From NCBI GenBank assembly GCA_963837395.1, contig CAWINI010000004.1, forward strand, positions 1,922,001 to 1,986,000: a DNA stretch of 64,000 nucleotides. Reading direction: 5' to 3'. A program made the translations under genes and the position numbers. The notes under the pieces are model-generated. The model saw only the letters and a program-made list of their open reading frames with translations. It was not told where the DNA came from and did not search any database. Shown piece by piece: positions 25,655 to 33,949 of the stretch (position 1 is the stretch's first letter; every line of letters begins with the position of its first letter). This DNA comes from CAVZQN01 sp963837395 (GTDB lineage Bacteria > Acidobacteriota > HRBIN11 > JAKEFK01).

Positions 25655-26338
25655 ATGAGATTTATCAGAACTGCTGCGCTGATAGCGCTTTTTTCAATTC
25701 CTGCATTTGCCGAGATTAATGTGCGCGACGGAAAAATCACGGCAAATTTTACCTCACAAACTTTAAGCCAGGCTATCCAAACAATTAAACAACAAAGTGG
25801 CATTCAAATTAACGTTGATGAAAATGTTGCAAATGAAACAGTCTCAGCAAATTTTAAAGATTTACCGCTCGCTGCTGGCATCAAAAAATTATTGGAAGGT
25901 ACTGGTATCAACTATGCCGTAATTGCAGGTGCGGATGGTGTTCCCATTGCGATATTAATCAGTGGTAGTGAAAAACCGGGAGCACCTCCAAAGAAATTAG
26001 ACACTCGGCCGATCACAGCCTCACCAGTTCCTGCGCGCAGTGTTGTAACTCCCATAAATCCGACACCTCCGCCGATAACAACACCAGCGCCTACAGGCGG
26101 CTCCGCACCAAATGCTGGAATGAAGCCTGCGAATGGAGTTGCGCCAGTAGGTGCGCCGAATGCGAATCAGCAACCTTCAGCGATCAACCCACAATTGAAG
26201 TTCGATCCTAACAACGTTCCCACTGCAGGCAGCCTAGTTCCTACAGTCAATACACCGCAGGTTCAACCTCAGGTTCCACCGCAGCCAAATGGTGGAACTA
26301 TTGTTACGAATGATGAAGATAATGATGACGATGAATAA
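25655..26338 (+). CDS. Exported protein with STN (secretin/TonB short N-terminal) domain
   Basis: 227 aa. Signal peptide (about 1-19, ending AFAEI). Residues ~28-95 match the STN pattern: ISF-like TSQTLSQAIQTIKQQSGIQINVDENV and FKDLPLAAGIKKLLEGTGINYAV. The remaining ~110 residues are Pro/Ala/Asn-rich and disordered, ending in an acidic tail (DNDDDE). Usually STN domains sit in front of secretins or TonB receptors; here only the domain and a linker exist. Convergent with the response regulator (6 bp apart, sharing AATAATA/TATTATT arms). Confidence 0.78.
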   Translation: MRFIRTAALIALFSIPAFAEINVRDGKITANFTSQTLSQAIQTIKQQSGIQINVDENVANETVSANFKDLPLAAGIKKLLEGTGINYAVIAGADGVPIAILISGSEKPGAPPKKLDTRPITASPVPARSVVTPINPTPPPITTPAPTGGSAPNAGMKPANGVAPVGAPNANQQPSAINPQLKFDPNNVPTAGSLVPTVNTPQVQPQVPPQPNGGTIVTNDEDNDDDE

Positions 26339-26344
26339 TAAGCT

Positions 26345-26995
26345 TTAGCCTATTATTCCGTTTTCTAATGCAAAGCGAATTAATTCTGCAGTAGTATTCA
26401 GCCCTAATTTTTCCATCAAACGAGTACGATAAGTTGATGCAGTACTTTCGCTGATATTCATCAATCGCGCGCATTCTTGAAGTCTTTTTCCCGCGCCTAA
26501 ATTGCGGAGCAATTGAAATTCCCGCCGCGATAGTGCTTGAACTCCAATACGTTCACTTTTTGCCAGGCTCATATTTTCAAGCATCTTTTCGGAAATTACC
26601 TGTGAAATGTAAACTTTGCCGTTATGTACCGCGCGAATTCCTTTGATTAATTCTTCCGCTGCATCAGCTTTAATTACAAATCCATGCGCACCAGTTTCCA
26701 AAACTTTCACAGCATAATGAATGTTTTCATGAACAGTGAGAATTAAGATCCGCGTTGAAGGACGTCTCTCCAAAATTTTTTCAATGACTGCCGGCCCATC
26801 TAGAATTGGCATGGTGTAATCTAAAACAGCAACATCCGGATTCAATTCCATTGTCAACTTTAATGCTTCGGCCCCATCACCAGCCTGACCAACAACTTCA
26901 ATTCCGGATGAATCTTGTAAGATTCCTGCTAACCCTTCACGCACCATCGCATGATCATCCGCCAGCAAAACTCGAATTGATTTCATGTTCATCAT
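26345..26995 (-). CDS. NarL/FixJ-type response regulator
   Basis: 216 aa. Receiver domain with acidic pocket (LLADDHAM) and phospho-acceptor Asp in AVLDYTMP; C-terminal LuxR-type HTH (LSRREFQLLRNLGAGK and SESTASTYRTRLMEKLGL). Start at 26995: this ATG overlaps the kinase stop as ATGA and has GGAG 9 nt upstream; the longer ORF from 27010 would overlap the kinase by 19 nt. Paired with the sensor kinase just upstream. Target genes are not visible. Confidence 0.93.
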   Translation of the reverse strand: MMNMKSIRVLLADDHAMVREGLAGILQDSSGIEVVGQAGDGAEALKLTMELNPDVAVLDYTMPILDGPAVIEKILERRPSTRILILTVHENIHYAVKVLETGAHGFVIKADAAEELIKGIRAVHNGKVYISQVISEKMLENMSLAKSERIGVQALSRREFQLLRNLGAGKRLQECARLMNISESTASTYRTRLMEKLGLNTTAELIRFALENGIIG

Positions 26996-28218
26996 TGCTG
27001 ATGACTCCATGATGCCACCGGTAAAGTAACCGAAATAGAGGTCCCTTCTCCGGGAGACGCTTGCAAATGAAAATTGCCACCCAGTAGTCTTGCCCTCTCA
27101 CGCATTCCTACAAGTCCAAGAGTCTGTTCAGTTCTGACTTGAGATAAATCAAATCCTACACCATCATCCAAAATTTGTAATTGAATTTCATTTCCTTCAA
27201 TGCCTAACATAATCGACACTTTATTCGCACTGGCGTATTTTGAAATGTTATTCAAAGCCTCTTGAACAATGCGATAAATCGTTGTTGTCGCTTCAGCAGG
27301 AATATCACTGCTGGAACATTTGACAGCTAACTCTACGGAAATTCCTGTTCGTGAAGCAAATTGAGAAACATACGATTCTATCGCTTCACGAATTCCAAGA
27401 TCATCAAGAAGTCCTGGTCGAAGCAAAGAAGAAATTTCACGAATCCTGCTTCGAGCTTCATCGTTCTTACTCAGAATTTGTCGAAGTAATTCCAGCCGCT
27501 TCTGTGAATTAGATGCTTTTACTGCGCGCTGCAAATCAAGGTTAATTGCAGTTAAGATTTGTCCTAAATCATCGTGGAGTTCGCGAGAAATATTTCGTCG
27601 TTCTTCTTCTTGTGCACTTAAAAGCCGCGCTGAAAGTGCGCGCAATTTGAACTCTGAATCTCGAAGTGCTGATTCAACTTTTTCTCTTTCGGTGATCTGA
27701 TTTCTTAACAAATCATTTGCTTCTGACAACTCCCGGGTTCGCTCTGAAACTTTAGTTTCTAATTCATCCCTGCCCCGCTGTAAGGCCTCTTCGGCAAGTT
27801 TTCTTTCGGTGATGTCATTATTTATTTCAAGGTAAGCCTGCGCTTTTCCAGTTTCATCCCGGTCAAGTGTCCAACGACTGTCGACATATACTTTTCGTCC
27901 GGCTCGTGTTGTATGAATCAAAACTCCATTCCAAAAACCGTTCTTTAAGAATGATTTCCTCAGCTCTTCAAAAGGTTCAGGGAATATAGTTTGTAAAAAC
28001 GAATGAACGTGTTTTCCAAACGCTTCTTTCCGGCTCCATCCATATAGATGTTCAGCCCCCTGATTCCAAAAGACAATAACGTCATTTAGATCGCGCACCA
28101 TTATGGTGTCATGGGCCAAATCTAATAGTTTTGTTTGCTTCTTGATCAATTCTATTTCATCAGGCTGTTTACCATCACTTTGACGACGTACTTTTGTATG
28201 CAAAAGCTTTGCTTTCAT
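26992..28218 (-). CDS. PAS-domain sensor histidine kinase, NarX/DegS (HisKA_3) type
   Basis: 408 aa, no transmembrane helix, so cytoplasmic. PAS domain about 40-150 (LDLAHDTIMVRDLNDVIVF ... INNDITERK), a coiled-coil linker (150-200), HisKA_3 dimerisation/phospho-acceptor segment (RRNISRELHDDLGQ), and HATPase_c with ILDDGVGFD. Autophosphorylates on the ELHD His and passes phosphate to the adjacent regulator. Overlaps the regulator gene by 4 nt. A CAGG-N6-CCTG palindrome sits about 90 bp upstream of the start (28307-28320). Confidence 0.92.
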   Translation of the reverse strand: MKAKLLHTKVRRQSDGKQPDEIELIKKQTKLLDLAHDTIMVRDLNDVIVFWNQGAEHLYGWSRKEAFGKHVHSFLQTIFPEPFEELRKSFLKNGFWNGVLIHTTRAGRKVYVDSRWTLDRDETGKAQAYLEINNDITERKLAEEALQRGRDELETKVSERTRELSEANDLLRNQITEREKVESALRDSEFKLRALSARLLSAQEEERRNISRELHDDLGQILTAINLDLQRAVKASNSQKRLELLRQILSKNDEARSRIREISSLLRPGLLDDLGIREAIESYVSQFASRTGISVELAVKCSSSDIPAEATTTIYRIVQEALNNISKYASANKVSIMLGIEGNEIQLQILDDGVGFDLSQVRTEQTLGLVGMRERARLLGGNFHLQASPGEGTSISVTLPVASWSHQQ

Positions 28219-28369
28219 TCCCTAATCCTGGTTCTTTCTATTTTAATTTTTTAGTGCCCTGTAGTAAATTTCTGACATACAAATCCCTCACATTTTGATA
28301 AAAATTCAGGAAATGTCCTGGATGCTTAATAGTACCCCTATCACACTGATCATTTTGTCTTACTAACAA

Positions 28370-30472
28370 GTGGCAACTGAACAGATCCCTCAACAGGAAA
28401 AAAGGATCACTTCCGCTACGTCTCTGCCTGTCGGTGAATCGAAACCTTCCTTATTTAAGAAAGAATTGCTTGGACTGCCGTTAAGTGTAGTGATTGTCGC
28501 TGGTATGCTATTATTCTTGATCCCTGAATTGGCCAGAAACATCTTCCTTTCTATTGCGTCCATAACCATTTTGCTCGCGTTATGCTGGACCGCTCTTCCG
28601 ATTGCTGAATTATTGTTCGATGAAAAAGCGGCTCAAAGAATTTTTGTGTTTCCGATTGGCTTTGTTTTTCACGCGGTACTACTTTCCTTTGCTGGATACA
28701 TTTTTGGGATCAACATACTTACCTTTGCTATATATTCCGTGTTAGCGGCTACTTTCTTTTTTCTCACGCGACGTTTTACACGTTTATCCGATCAAACTGA
28801 AATAAAGTCCTGGACTCTCCAAGAAGCTGTTTGGCTTTTTGTTTGGCTAGTGATTGTTGCTGCGGCTTTGTTTTTTCCGTTTTCTGGAGTTGGCCGTGAA
28901 ACCCAAGATGGATTTGCATTCCGGCCATACTTCAATGCCGACTTTTTTCGAAATATGTCCGTAGCAGGAAGCCTTGCCAGCACTGGGATTCCGCCAATGA
29001 ATCCATATTTCAGCGGTTATACGCTTCACTATTACTGGTTCTTTCATTTGATGGCGGGATTCATCAGAGTTTTGTTTCCGCAAATGCAAATGGACTCAAT
29101 CATGGTTCAGTTATCGCTCCTTTCTACTCTGATGTTTTCCGCTTGCATGTTTTTTATTCTTAAAAAACAGGTCAAGTTCAAAATCGTGCTTCTTTTAATG
29201 TTGCCTTTATTCATTATCGGTTCGGATTACAAAAGCCTTTACGTGATGGCTTATTTGAAATCACACAAATTGCCATGGACCGCTTTTATTACATTAAACA
29301 TCGAAGGGATGCTTCGATGGATCTGGCATGTTCCTCAAATCGATTTCTTATATCGAGCTATGTTGTATGCACCACAACATCTCTTAGCACTTACAGTTGT
29401 ATTAATGACTTTGCTCGCCTGGAATCGTTTAAATGACGTGCGCGTGATGCTTCTACTTTCAGGATTAGTTTTTGCATCGATCGGATTTTCTGCTTTTATC
29501 GGTGGGCTTCTTTTACTTGCTTATTCTATGGCGTTCTTGATTTTCATTGTTCGAAAAAGAAAAAGTTTGAAATGGTGGCACCCGGCTGCTGTGACTTTGC
29601 TCGGAATATTTTTTGCTGCAGCTTATTTGTACATCTTCCAGATGTTTTTAGCAGGCGGTACTCAATTCCGATTTGGTTTGGATCAAAATATTCTGAGGCA
29701 CTTTTGGCATTACACAATTTATAACTGGGGGCCTTTATTGTTCCTTGGAATTGCCGGATGTTTTGTGGCTGTAAAAGATAACATTTCACGGTGGGCTTTG
29801 ATTGTGCCTCTGATTGCCTGTTTTGTGATAATTTATCTGGTGGAAATCAATCTGCCAGGACAATCTGATATCAGCCTTAAGGTAGGCTATCTCAGTCACG
29901 TTTTCTTGTTGATTTTAGCGGCCCGATTTTTGAATTACGTACTAACTCTTTCAGCAGTAAAAAAGGTTGCGATATTAACTGTATTGGCGATTTCGATGAT
30001 TCCGGCCGTAATGACATGGGCAATGGATTCTTACAACACTGGTGATACCAAAAATCAGAGATTGACTACTTATGTTCATCCCGAAGATGCGAAATTGATG
30101 ACATGGATCCGGCAAAATATACCGGGCAATGCCGTTATTTTGAATGTTTCAGCTCATGCTTCAAATTTCCAGTACAGCATCGTTCCAGCATTTGCGGAAC
30201 GCTCTGTGTTTTTAGGAGATATCGTTTATTCCCGCATTTTTCAGGTTCCGGAAAACGAAATCTCAATTAGAACTTGGGATCTTTCACAAATGTATCACGC
30301 AGATAGTATTTCGTTAAATGAGATGATGCGGAAGTATGATCTAAATTATCTTCTCCTGCCAAGTCATGATGCGCTGAACTCCCCCGATATTCTGCAAAGA
30401 CTAAAAGAACCCCAATTAAAATTACTTCATCAAGAAGGCGATGCCCGCATTTATCTTCGCACCGGACAGTAA
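28370..30472 (+). CDS. Large polytopic membrane protein, GT-C/DUF2298-like
   Basis: 700 aa with around 14 hydrophobic segments. The loop after helix 6 reads FNADFFRNMSVAGSLA, PPMNPYFSGYTLHYYWFFHL, which resembles the acceptor/lipid loop of DUF2298-type and other GT-C glycosyltransferase-fold proteins. The C-terminal ~130 residues are soluble and extracytoplasmic-looking (DAKLMTWIRQNIPGNAVIL). GTG start at 28370, no strong ribosome site seen. Convergent with the DUF4325 regulator, ending within the 5' part of the downstream box array. The glycosyl donor is unknown; family assignment is tentative. Confidence 0.7.
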   Translation: MATEQIPQQEKRITSATSLPVGESKPSLFKKELLGLPLSVVIVAGMLLFLIPELARNIFLSIASITILLALCWTALPIAELLFDEKAAQRIFVFPIGFVFHAVLLSFAGYIFGINILTFAIYSVLAATFFFLTRRFTRLSDQTEIKSWTLQEAVWLFVWLVIVAAALFFPFSGVGRETQDGFAFRPYFNADFFRNMSVAGSLASTGIPPMNPYFSGYTLHYYWFFHLMAGFIRVLFPQMQMDSIMVQLSLLSTLMFSACMFFILKKQVKFKIVLLLMLPLFIIGSDYKSLYVMAYLKSHKLPWTAFITLNIEGMLRWIWHVPQIDFLYRAMLYAPQHLLALTVVLMTLLAWNRLNDVRVMLLLSGLVFASIGFSAFIGGLLLLAYSMAFLIFIVRKRKSLKWWHPAAVTLLGIFFAAAYLYIFQMFLAGGTQFRFGLDQNILRHFWHYTIYNWGPLLFLGIAGCFVAVKDNISRWALIVPLIACFVIIYLVEINLPGQSDISLKVGYLSHVFLLILAARFLNYVLTLSAVKKVAILTVLAISMIPAVMTWAMDSYNTGDTKNQRLTTYVHPEDAKLMTWIRQNIPGNAVILNVSAHASNFQYSIVPAFAERSVFLGDIVYSRIFQVPENEISIRTWDLSQMYHADSISLNEMMRKYDLNYLLLPSHDALNSPDILQRLKEPQLKLLHQEGDARIYLRTGQ

Positions 30473-30515
30473 TTGTCAACCTATTGTCAACCAATTTTTA
30501 TTTTCATTTGTCAAC
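30471..30515 (-). promoter_or_regulatory. Downstream three-box GTTGACAA array
   Basis: Minus-strand GTTGACAA boxes at 30508-30515, 30484-30491 and 30473-30480 (spacing 24 and 11 bp), the first overlapping the last codons and stop of the DUF4325 gene. Box spacing and orientation are identical to the array at 31536-31580 and about 32 of 45 positions match, but there is no accompanying promoter here. Confidence 0.75.
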
Positions 30516-31523
30516 TATATGACGAATTACTGGGACCAAATTCGGTCTTACATTTTCTATCTTGATTTTGATTTCTGGATGACTTTTCTGAAACACCCGG
30601 AAAATTTCGTCCACAAATCCCTGACCGAGACTTTTTACCCCGGAAAAATCCAAAACTACTTCTCGAAATTGATCTAATCCCTGAAGTAATCGACGTGCCT
30701 CGGATCGAGAGATGAAATCGGCCTTAAATAGCTTTACCAAAACTCTGGTTCTCTCGAATTGATATCCGAATTCTTCAGGTGCGTATTCAGCAAAGATCAA
30801 GTTTAGTTTCTTTTTAGATTGCCGGCTCAATTGAAATTTAACTGAAGTTCCTTTTACAAATTTAGTCTCTTGAACTATCAAATCTTGTTGTAAATTTTCA
30901 AAAATCAATGTGATGCGATGCGAACGAAACGTTAAAATATCTGCGATCTTGGATGTGAAGAAAATGCCTTCCCCTGTATGCTTTTCCTTCATTGTTGTGA
31001 TTTTCCCTTTAATCAATTCACCAATCGCTTCAGCTTCATTAGAAAGCTCATATTTATCCGCGATGGAGTTGAAAATCCCGATTCCAAAATCTCGAACGTG
31101 AAACAAAAATCGATATGAATCGATATCTGCTTCAATCAGACATTTCTTTGTGTGAGAATGATCGATGGCATTGTTTACAATTTCTGTGAACGCGTAATGC
31201 ACATTTTCATAAGCATTTTTACTTAGCACCCGGCGAAGATTGAGTATCGTGCTACATTCTTGAAATACTCTTTCTTCTTCCAGGTTCTTAATCGAATAAA
31301 CCCTGCCAAAGCGGCGGCTCGACGGTTCAGTTCTTTTTGATGTAGCAATTGTGTAATAGGCCGCACGCGTTGTGCCTTCCTTTAATATCACTCCTTCTTT
31401 AATCAAGGACTTCAGGATTTTATGGACAGCTTGCCTGGAAATTCCTAAATGACCAGCCAGCTCACTTCCTGTGAATCTCCGCTTCTTTTTAACGTAAGCT
31501 AAAAGTATTTGCCTTGTAGTCAT
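30504..31523 (-). CDS. HTH, GHKL ATPase and STAS-like DUF4325 regulator
   Basis: About 339 aa. N-terminal winged HTH (about 10-55: RRFTGSELAGHLGISRQAVH). Central GHKL-type ATP-binding domain with N-box EIVNNAIDHSH and G1 VRDFGIGI, and lid/G2 EKHTGEGIFFTSK. C-terminal DUF4325 STAS-like domain (FISRSEARRLL, VVLDFSGVKSLGQGFVDEIFRVF). The ATG at 31523 (MTTRQILL) is preferred: the ORF continues to 31595 but that region is the box array. DUF4325/ATPase proteins with HTH are known as a family, but their function is not described. Likely autoregulated through the box array. Convergent with the GT-C-like gene. Confidence 0.85.
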   Translation of the reverse strand: MTTRQILLAYVKKKRRFTGSELAGHLGISRQAVHKILKSLIKEGVILKEGTTRAAYYTIATSKRTEPSSRRFGRVYSIKNLEEERVFQECSTILNLRRVLSKNAYENVHYAFTEIVNNAIDHSHTKKCLIEADIDSYRFLFHVRDFGIGIFNSIADKYELSNEAEAIGELIKGKITTMKEKHTGEGIFFTSKIADILTFRSHRITLIFENLQQDLIVQETKFVKGTSVKFQLSRQSKKKLNLIFAEYAPEEFGYQFERTRVLVKLFKADFISRSEARRLLQGLDQFREVVLDFSGVKSLGQGFVDEIFRVFQKSHPEIKIKIENVRPNLVPVIRHIVDK

Positions 31524-31535
31524 GCCTTTTTTTAT

Positions 31536-31580
31536 AATTGTCAACTCATTGTCAACCAGAATAATAATTATATTGTCAAC
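31536..31580 (-). promoter_or_regulatory. Upstream three-box GTTGACAA operator array
   Basis: Minus-strand GTTGACAA at 31573-31580, 31549-31556 and 31538-31545 (spacing 24 and 11 bp). The first box lies between the -35 and -10 of the gene's promoter and abuts the -10; the other two follow the predicted transcript start. That geometry fits repression by a DNA-binding protein, probably the gene's own HTH. Confidence 0.75.
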
Positions 31581-31595
31581 AGAAAATTTTATCAA
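31567..31595 (-). promoter_or_regulatory. Promoter of the DUF4325 gene, TTGATA-17-TATAAT
   Basis: TTGATA (31590-31595), a 17-bp spacer, and a perfect TATAAT (31567-31572) on the minus strand. Transcription would start near 31560, 37 nt before the ATG at 31523. Confidence 0.65.
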
Positions 31596-31615
31596 TTCAG
31601 TGGGATCTTAGGTAA

Positions 31616-32884
31616 CTAAGGCAGAATCTGTTTCATCAGATTTGAGCTTTGATCACCGAATACAGTCTTTTGAATGTACTTCTTTATAATCTCTAATGAG
31701 TTGGAAAGATGTAATGGAAGATTTTTAGCATTGAATTTGGATTTGCGTTCCAGGGCAGTTTCAATCAATTGCAGATATTGTTTCAGCATTTGATCCGCGC
31801 GATGATGACTTTGAATATATTGCGCTGCTTTTCGTCCAATTTTTTCACGCAGCGATCGACTTTCGATTAATTGCCACATGTTATGAAATATGTCCTCTTG
31901 TTCACGATCCGGACGAACACGGATTACTGCATCATCCGGAATCTCCTGCAGATGCAAGAGACGGCTCATTAATACAGGTTTACCTAACGCCATTGCACGC
32001 AAGAGTGTGGCGGACATTTCTCGCGCTGAGGGATAACGTAAATTAACGATGATATCTGCGCGAGACATCCATTGGTGAAATTCCTCACGAGTAGTTCTAT
32101 CTGTGATTTGCACAATGTCTTGTAAATTTCTAGAGTTAATTTCATCTACCAGGTTATAGTGAGCTGCAACTTCACCTACGATTACGTAACGGATGTTGGA
32201 ATAGAAATAACGCAGCTCCTTCAACACATTCAGTACCAGGGAAATCCTTTTTTCCGGAGTAACAAATCCGAACGATGCGATTGTTATTTCATCCGTGGTC
32301 ATATAGTGCTTCGATTCAGACTGCATTGAAACATCGACAGCCATCGGAATTTTGATCGCTGGTGTTTCAAATTTCTGCAAATTTTGAATTGCCCAATCGG
32401 TATGAGCACCAACCGCAAGCGAGTTTTCAGCAATCAATCGAACAAACGGGAAGCTATACAACAGAAGATCTCCACCCATCCCTCCACTAACCATTTTCGC
32501 AACCAATGGTTCTTCAGGATGTGCTTTTACTGCTTCTTCGTTGTACTCATCAAACAAACCTCGCATCAGGAGCATTTTTGCACGTGAATGATGAAGACAA
32601 TAATCATGAAAAATTGTCGCACCTGGAAACTGGAAAAGATAACCGTACATGATTTCATGAAGCAATGAATTTCCGATTTGGTATAACGTCAGATCATATG
32701 GCTGGCGGTAATTGCGGATCAAAAAATCGCCATGTGAAAAGGCATGCTGCTTTTTAATTTCGCTATTAAAAAAGACATCGACCTCATAATGTTGTCGCAG
32801 CAGCGGTAACAATTCTTCATCATAGTCAGAAATTCCGGATGGTATCGGATTCAGTGGTCCAAAAAATGCGATTCTCTTTTTCAT
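31616..32884 (-). CDS. Glycosyltransferase, GT4-like
   Basis: About 422 aa. Two Rossmann-like halves of a GT-B fold: N-terminal IAFFGPLNPIPSGISDYDEE and a C-terminal nucleotide-sugar binding half (ITIASFGFVTPEKRISLVLN, MSRADIIVNLRYPSAREMSATLLRAMALGKPVL) with the E-x7-E-like acceptor signature of group 1 transferases. Probably cytoplasmic, polysaccharide assembly. ATG 32884 preferred to TTG 32887. Last of a minus-strand operon (thiS, thiG, methyltransferase, GT, GT); a junction repeat copy separates it from the upstream GT. Confidence 0.85.
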   Translation of the reverse strand: MKKRIAFFGPLNPIPSGISDYDEELLPLLRQHYEVDVFFNSEIKKQHAFSHGDFLIRNYRQPYDLTLYQIGNSLLHEIMYGYLFQFPGATIFHDYCLHHSRAKMLLMRGLFDEYNEEAVKAHPEEPLVAKMVSGGMGGDLLLYSFPFVRLIAENSLAVGAHTDWAIQNLQKFETPAIKIPMAVDVSMQSESKHYMTTDEITIASFGFVTPEKRISLVLNVLKELRYFYSNIRYVIVGEVAAHYNLVDEINSRNLQDIVQITDRTTREEFHQWMSRADIIVNLRYPSAREMSATLLRAMALGKPVLMSRLLHLQEIPDDAVIRVRPDREQEDIFHNMWQLIESRSLREKIGRKAAQYIQSHHRADQMLKQYLQLIETALERKSKFNAKNLPLHLSNSLEIIKKYIQKTVFGDQSSNLMKQILP

Positions 32885-32905
32885 CAAAACTTTTCCACCA
32901 CAAAG

Positions 32906-33949
32906 TCACGGAGCAAGCAAACTTTCTATTGTGAAATCCCAATTGATGTATTGAATTCGGGAGCGGCCGGCTTCACCGCGCGTTTTCGCTTCTGGTTTGT
33001 TTGTTAGAGCTTGTTCTATGCAGGTAGCGATTGCTTCAGGCTCCGGCTTTGTAACCCAGCCTGTAGTTTCATCAACGAATTCCAAAATTCCGCCGGAATC
33101 ATGACAGGTGATTACTGGCTTTCCCGAATAAAAAGCTTCAAGCGTGGCATAACCGTAATCCTCACCGATCGGTCCATAAAACAAAACGCCGGCACGTGAG
33201 TAGTAGTCAATTAATTGATCACGCGTTAATGAGCCGGTAAAAATAATCCGATCCGAAATTTTCTGCGATTCAGCAAGACGTTCGTATTCATTTCGCAAAT
33301 AACCTTCGCCTACAATAACTGCTTTAAATCGCGGGGAAACATGGCGCATCGCTTCAATCAGCAAATTCACACGCTTGTTTCCTTCAAGCCGCGAAACACT
33401 GAGTACAAAGTTATCCATTTCCGAGAAATGAAATTTATCAGCATCATCGATTGGCGGATAAATGGGATCACTGTCAAAGTCGTTGAATTCTTTTAAACGT
33501 CTCGAAACAGTTTTAGAAATCGTAAAAACTTTCTTTGCTTCGGAAAAAGCCATGTGATCAAGATCAATCAGTTCTTTCCTGATCTGAACATGGCTTGATA
33601 TAGGCTGAAAGCCGGAATAAACCGTATCGTGAAGATCATAAATTTCGCGATACTGATGAACCAGCCAGATGATTTTGTTGCGATGAGGAACCATGTACGA
33701 AGGAAATTTTGTTCCTATCACCAGATCGATTTCATCATTATAAATTCGATCCAAATTCAACAGGCGCCACGCAAGACAACCTTTAACTACTTCCTCAACC
33801 GGTAAAGTTTGAAATGGAAGTTGAACATGTTCGACTTCGTAGGATCTTGATCGGAGTTGATTAACAAGGTTTTGTGAAAAGTATTCTGCGCCACCGCGTA
33901 TGAACGGAATTTGAACGGAACAAACACAAATTTTGCGGATACGATCCAT
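32906..33949 (-). CDS. Glycosyltransferase family 4
   Basis: About 347 aa. GT-B fold: N-terminal IPFIRGGAEYFSQNLVNQL, C-terminal FVLSVSRLEGNKRVNLLIEAM, IIFTGSLTRDQLIDYYSRA and EDYGYATLEAFYSGKPVIT, the last being the conserved E-x7-E donor-site motif. Likely transfers a hexose in surface polysaccharide synthesis. The ATG shares one base with the stop of the upstream methyltransferase (TGATG), so translation is coupled. Confidence 0.9.
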   Translation of the reverse strand: MDRIRKICVCSVQIPFIRGGAEYFSQNLVNQLRSRSYEVEHVQLPFQTLPVEEVVKGCLAWRLLNLDRIYNDEIDLVIGTKFPSYMVPHRNKIIWLVHQYREIYDLHDTVYSGFQPISSHVQIRKELIDLDHMAFSEAKKVFTISKTVSRRLKEFNDFDSDPIYPPIDDADKFHFSEMDNFVLSVSRLEGNKRVNLLIEAMRHVSPRFKAVIVGEGYLRNEYERLAESQKISDRIIFTGSLTRDQLIDYYSRAGVLFYGPIGEDYGYATLEAFYSGKPVITCHDSGGILEFVDETTGWVTKPEPEAIATCIEQALTNKPEAKTRGEAGRSRIQYINWDFTIESLLAP

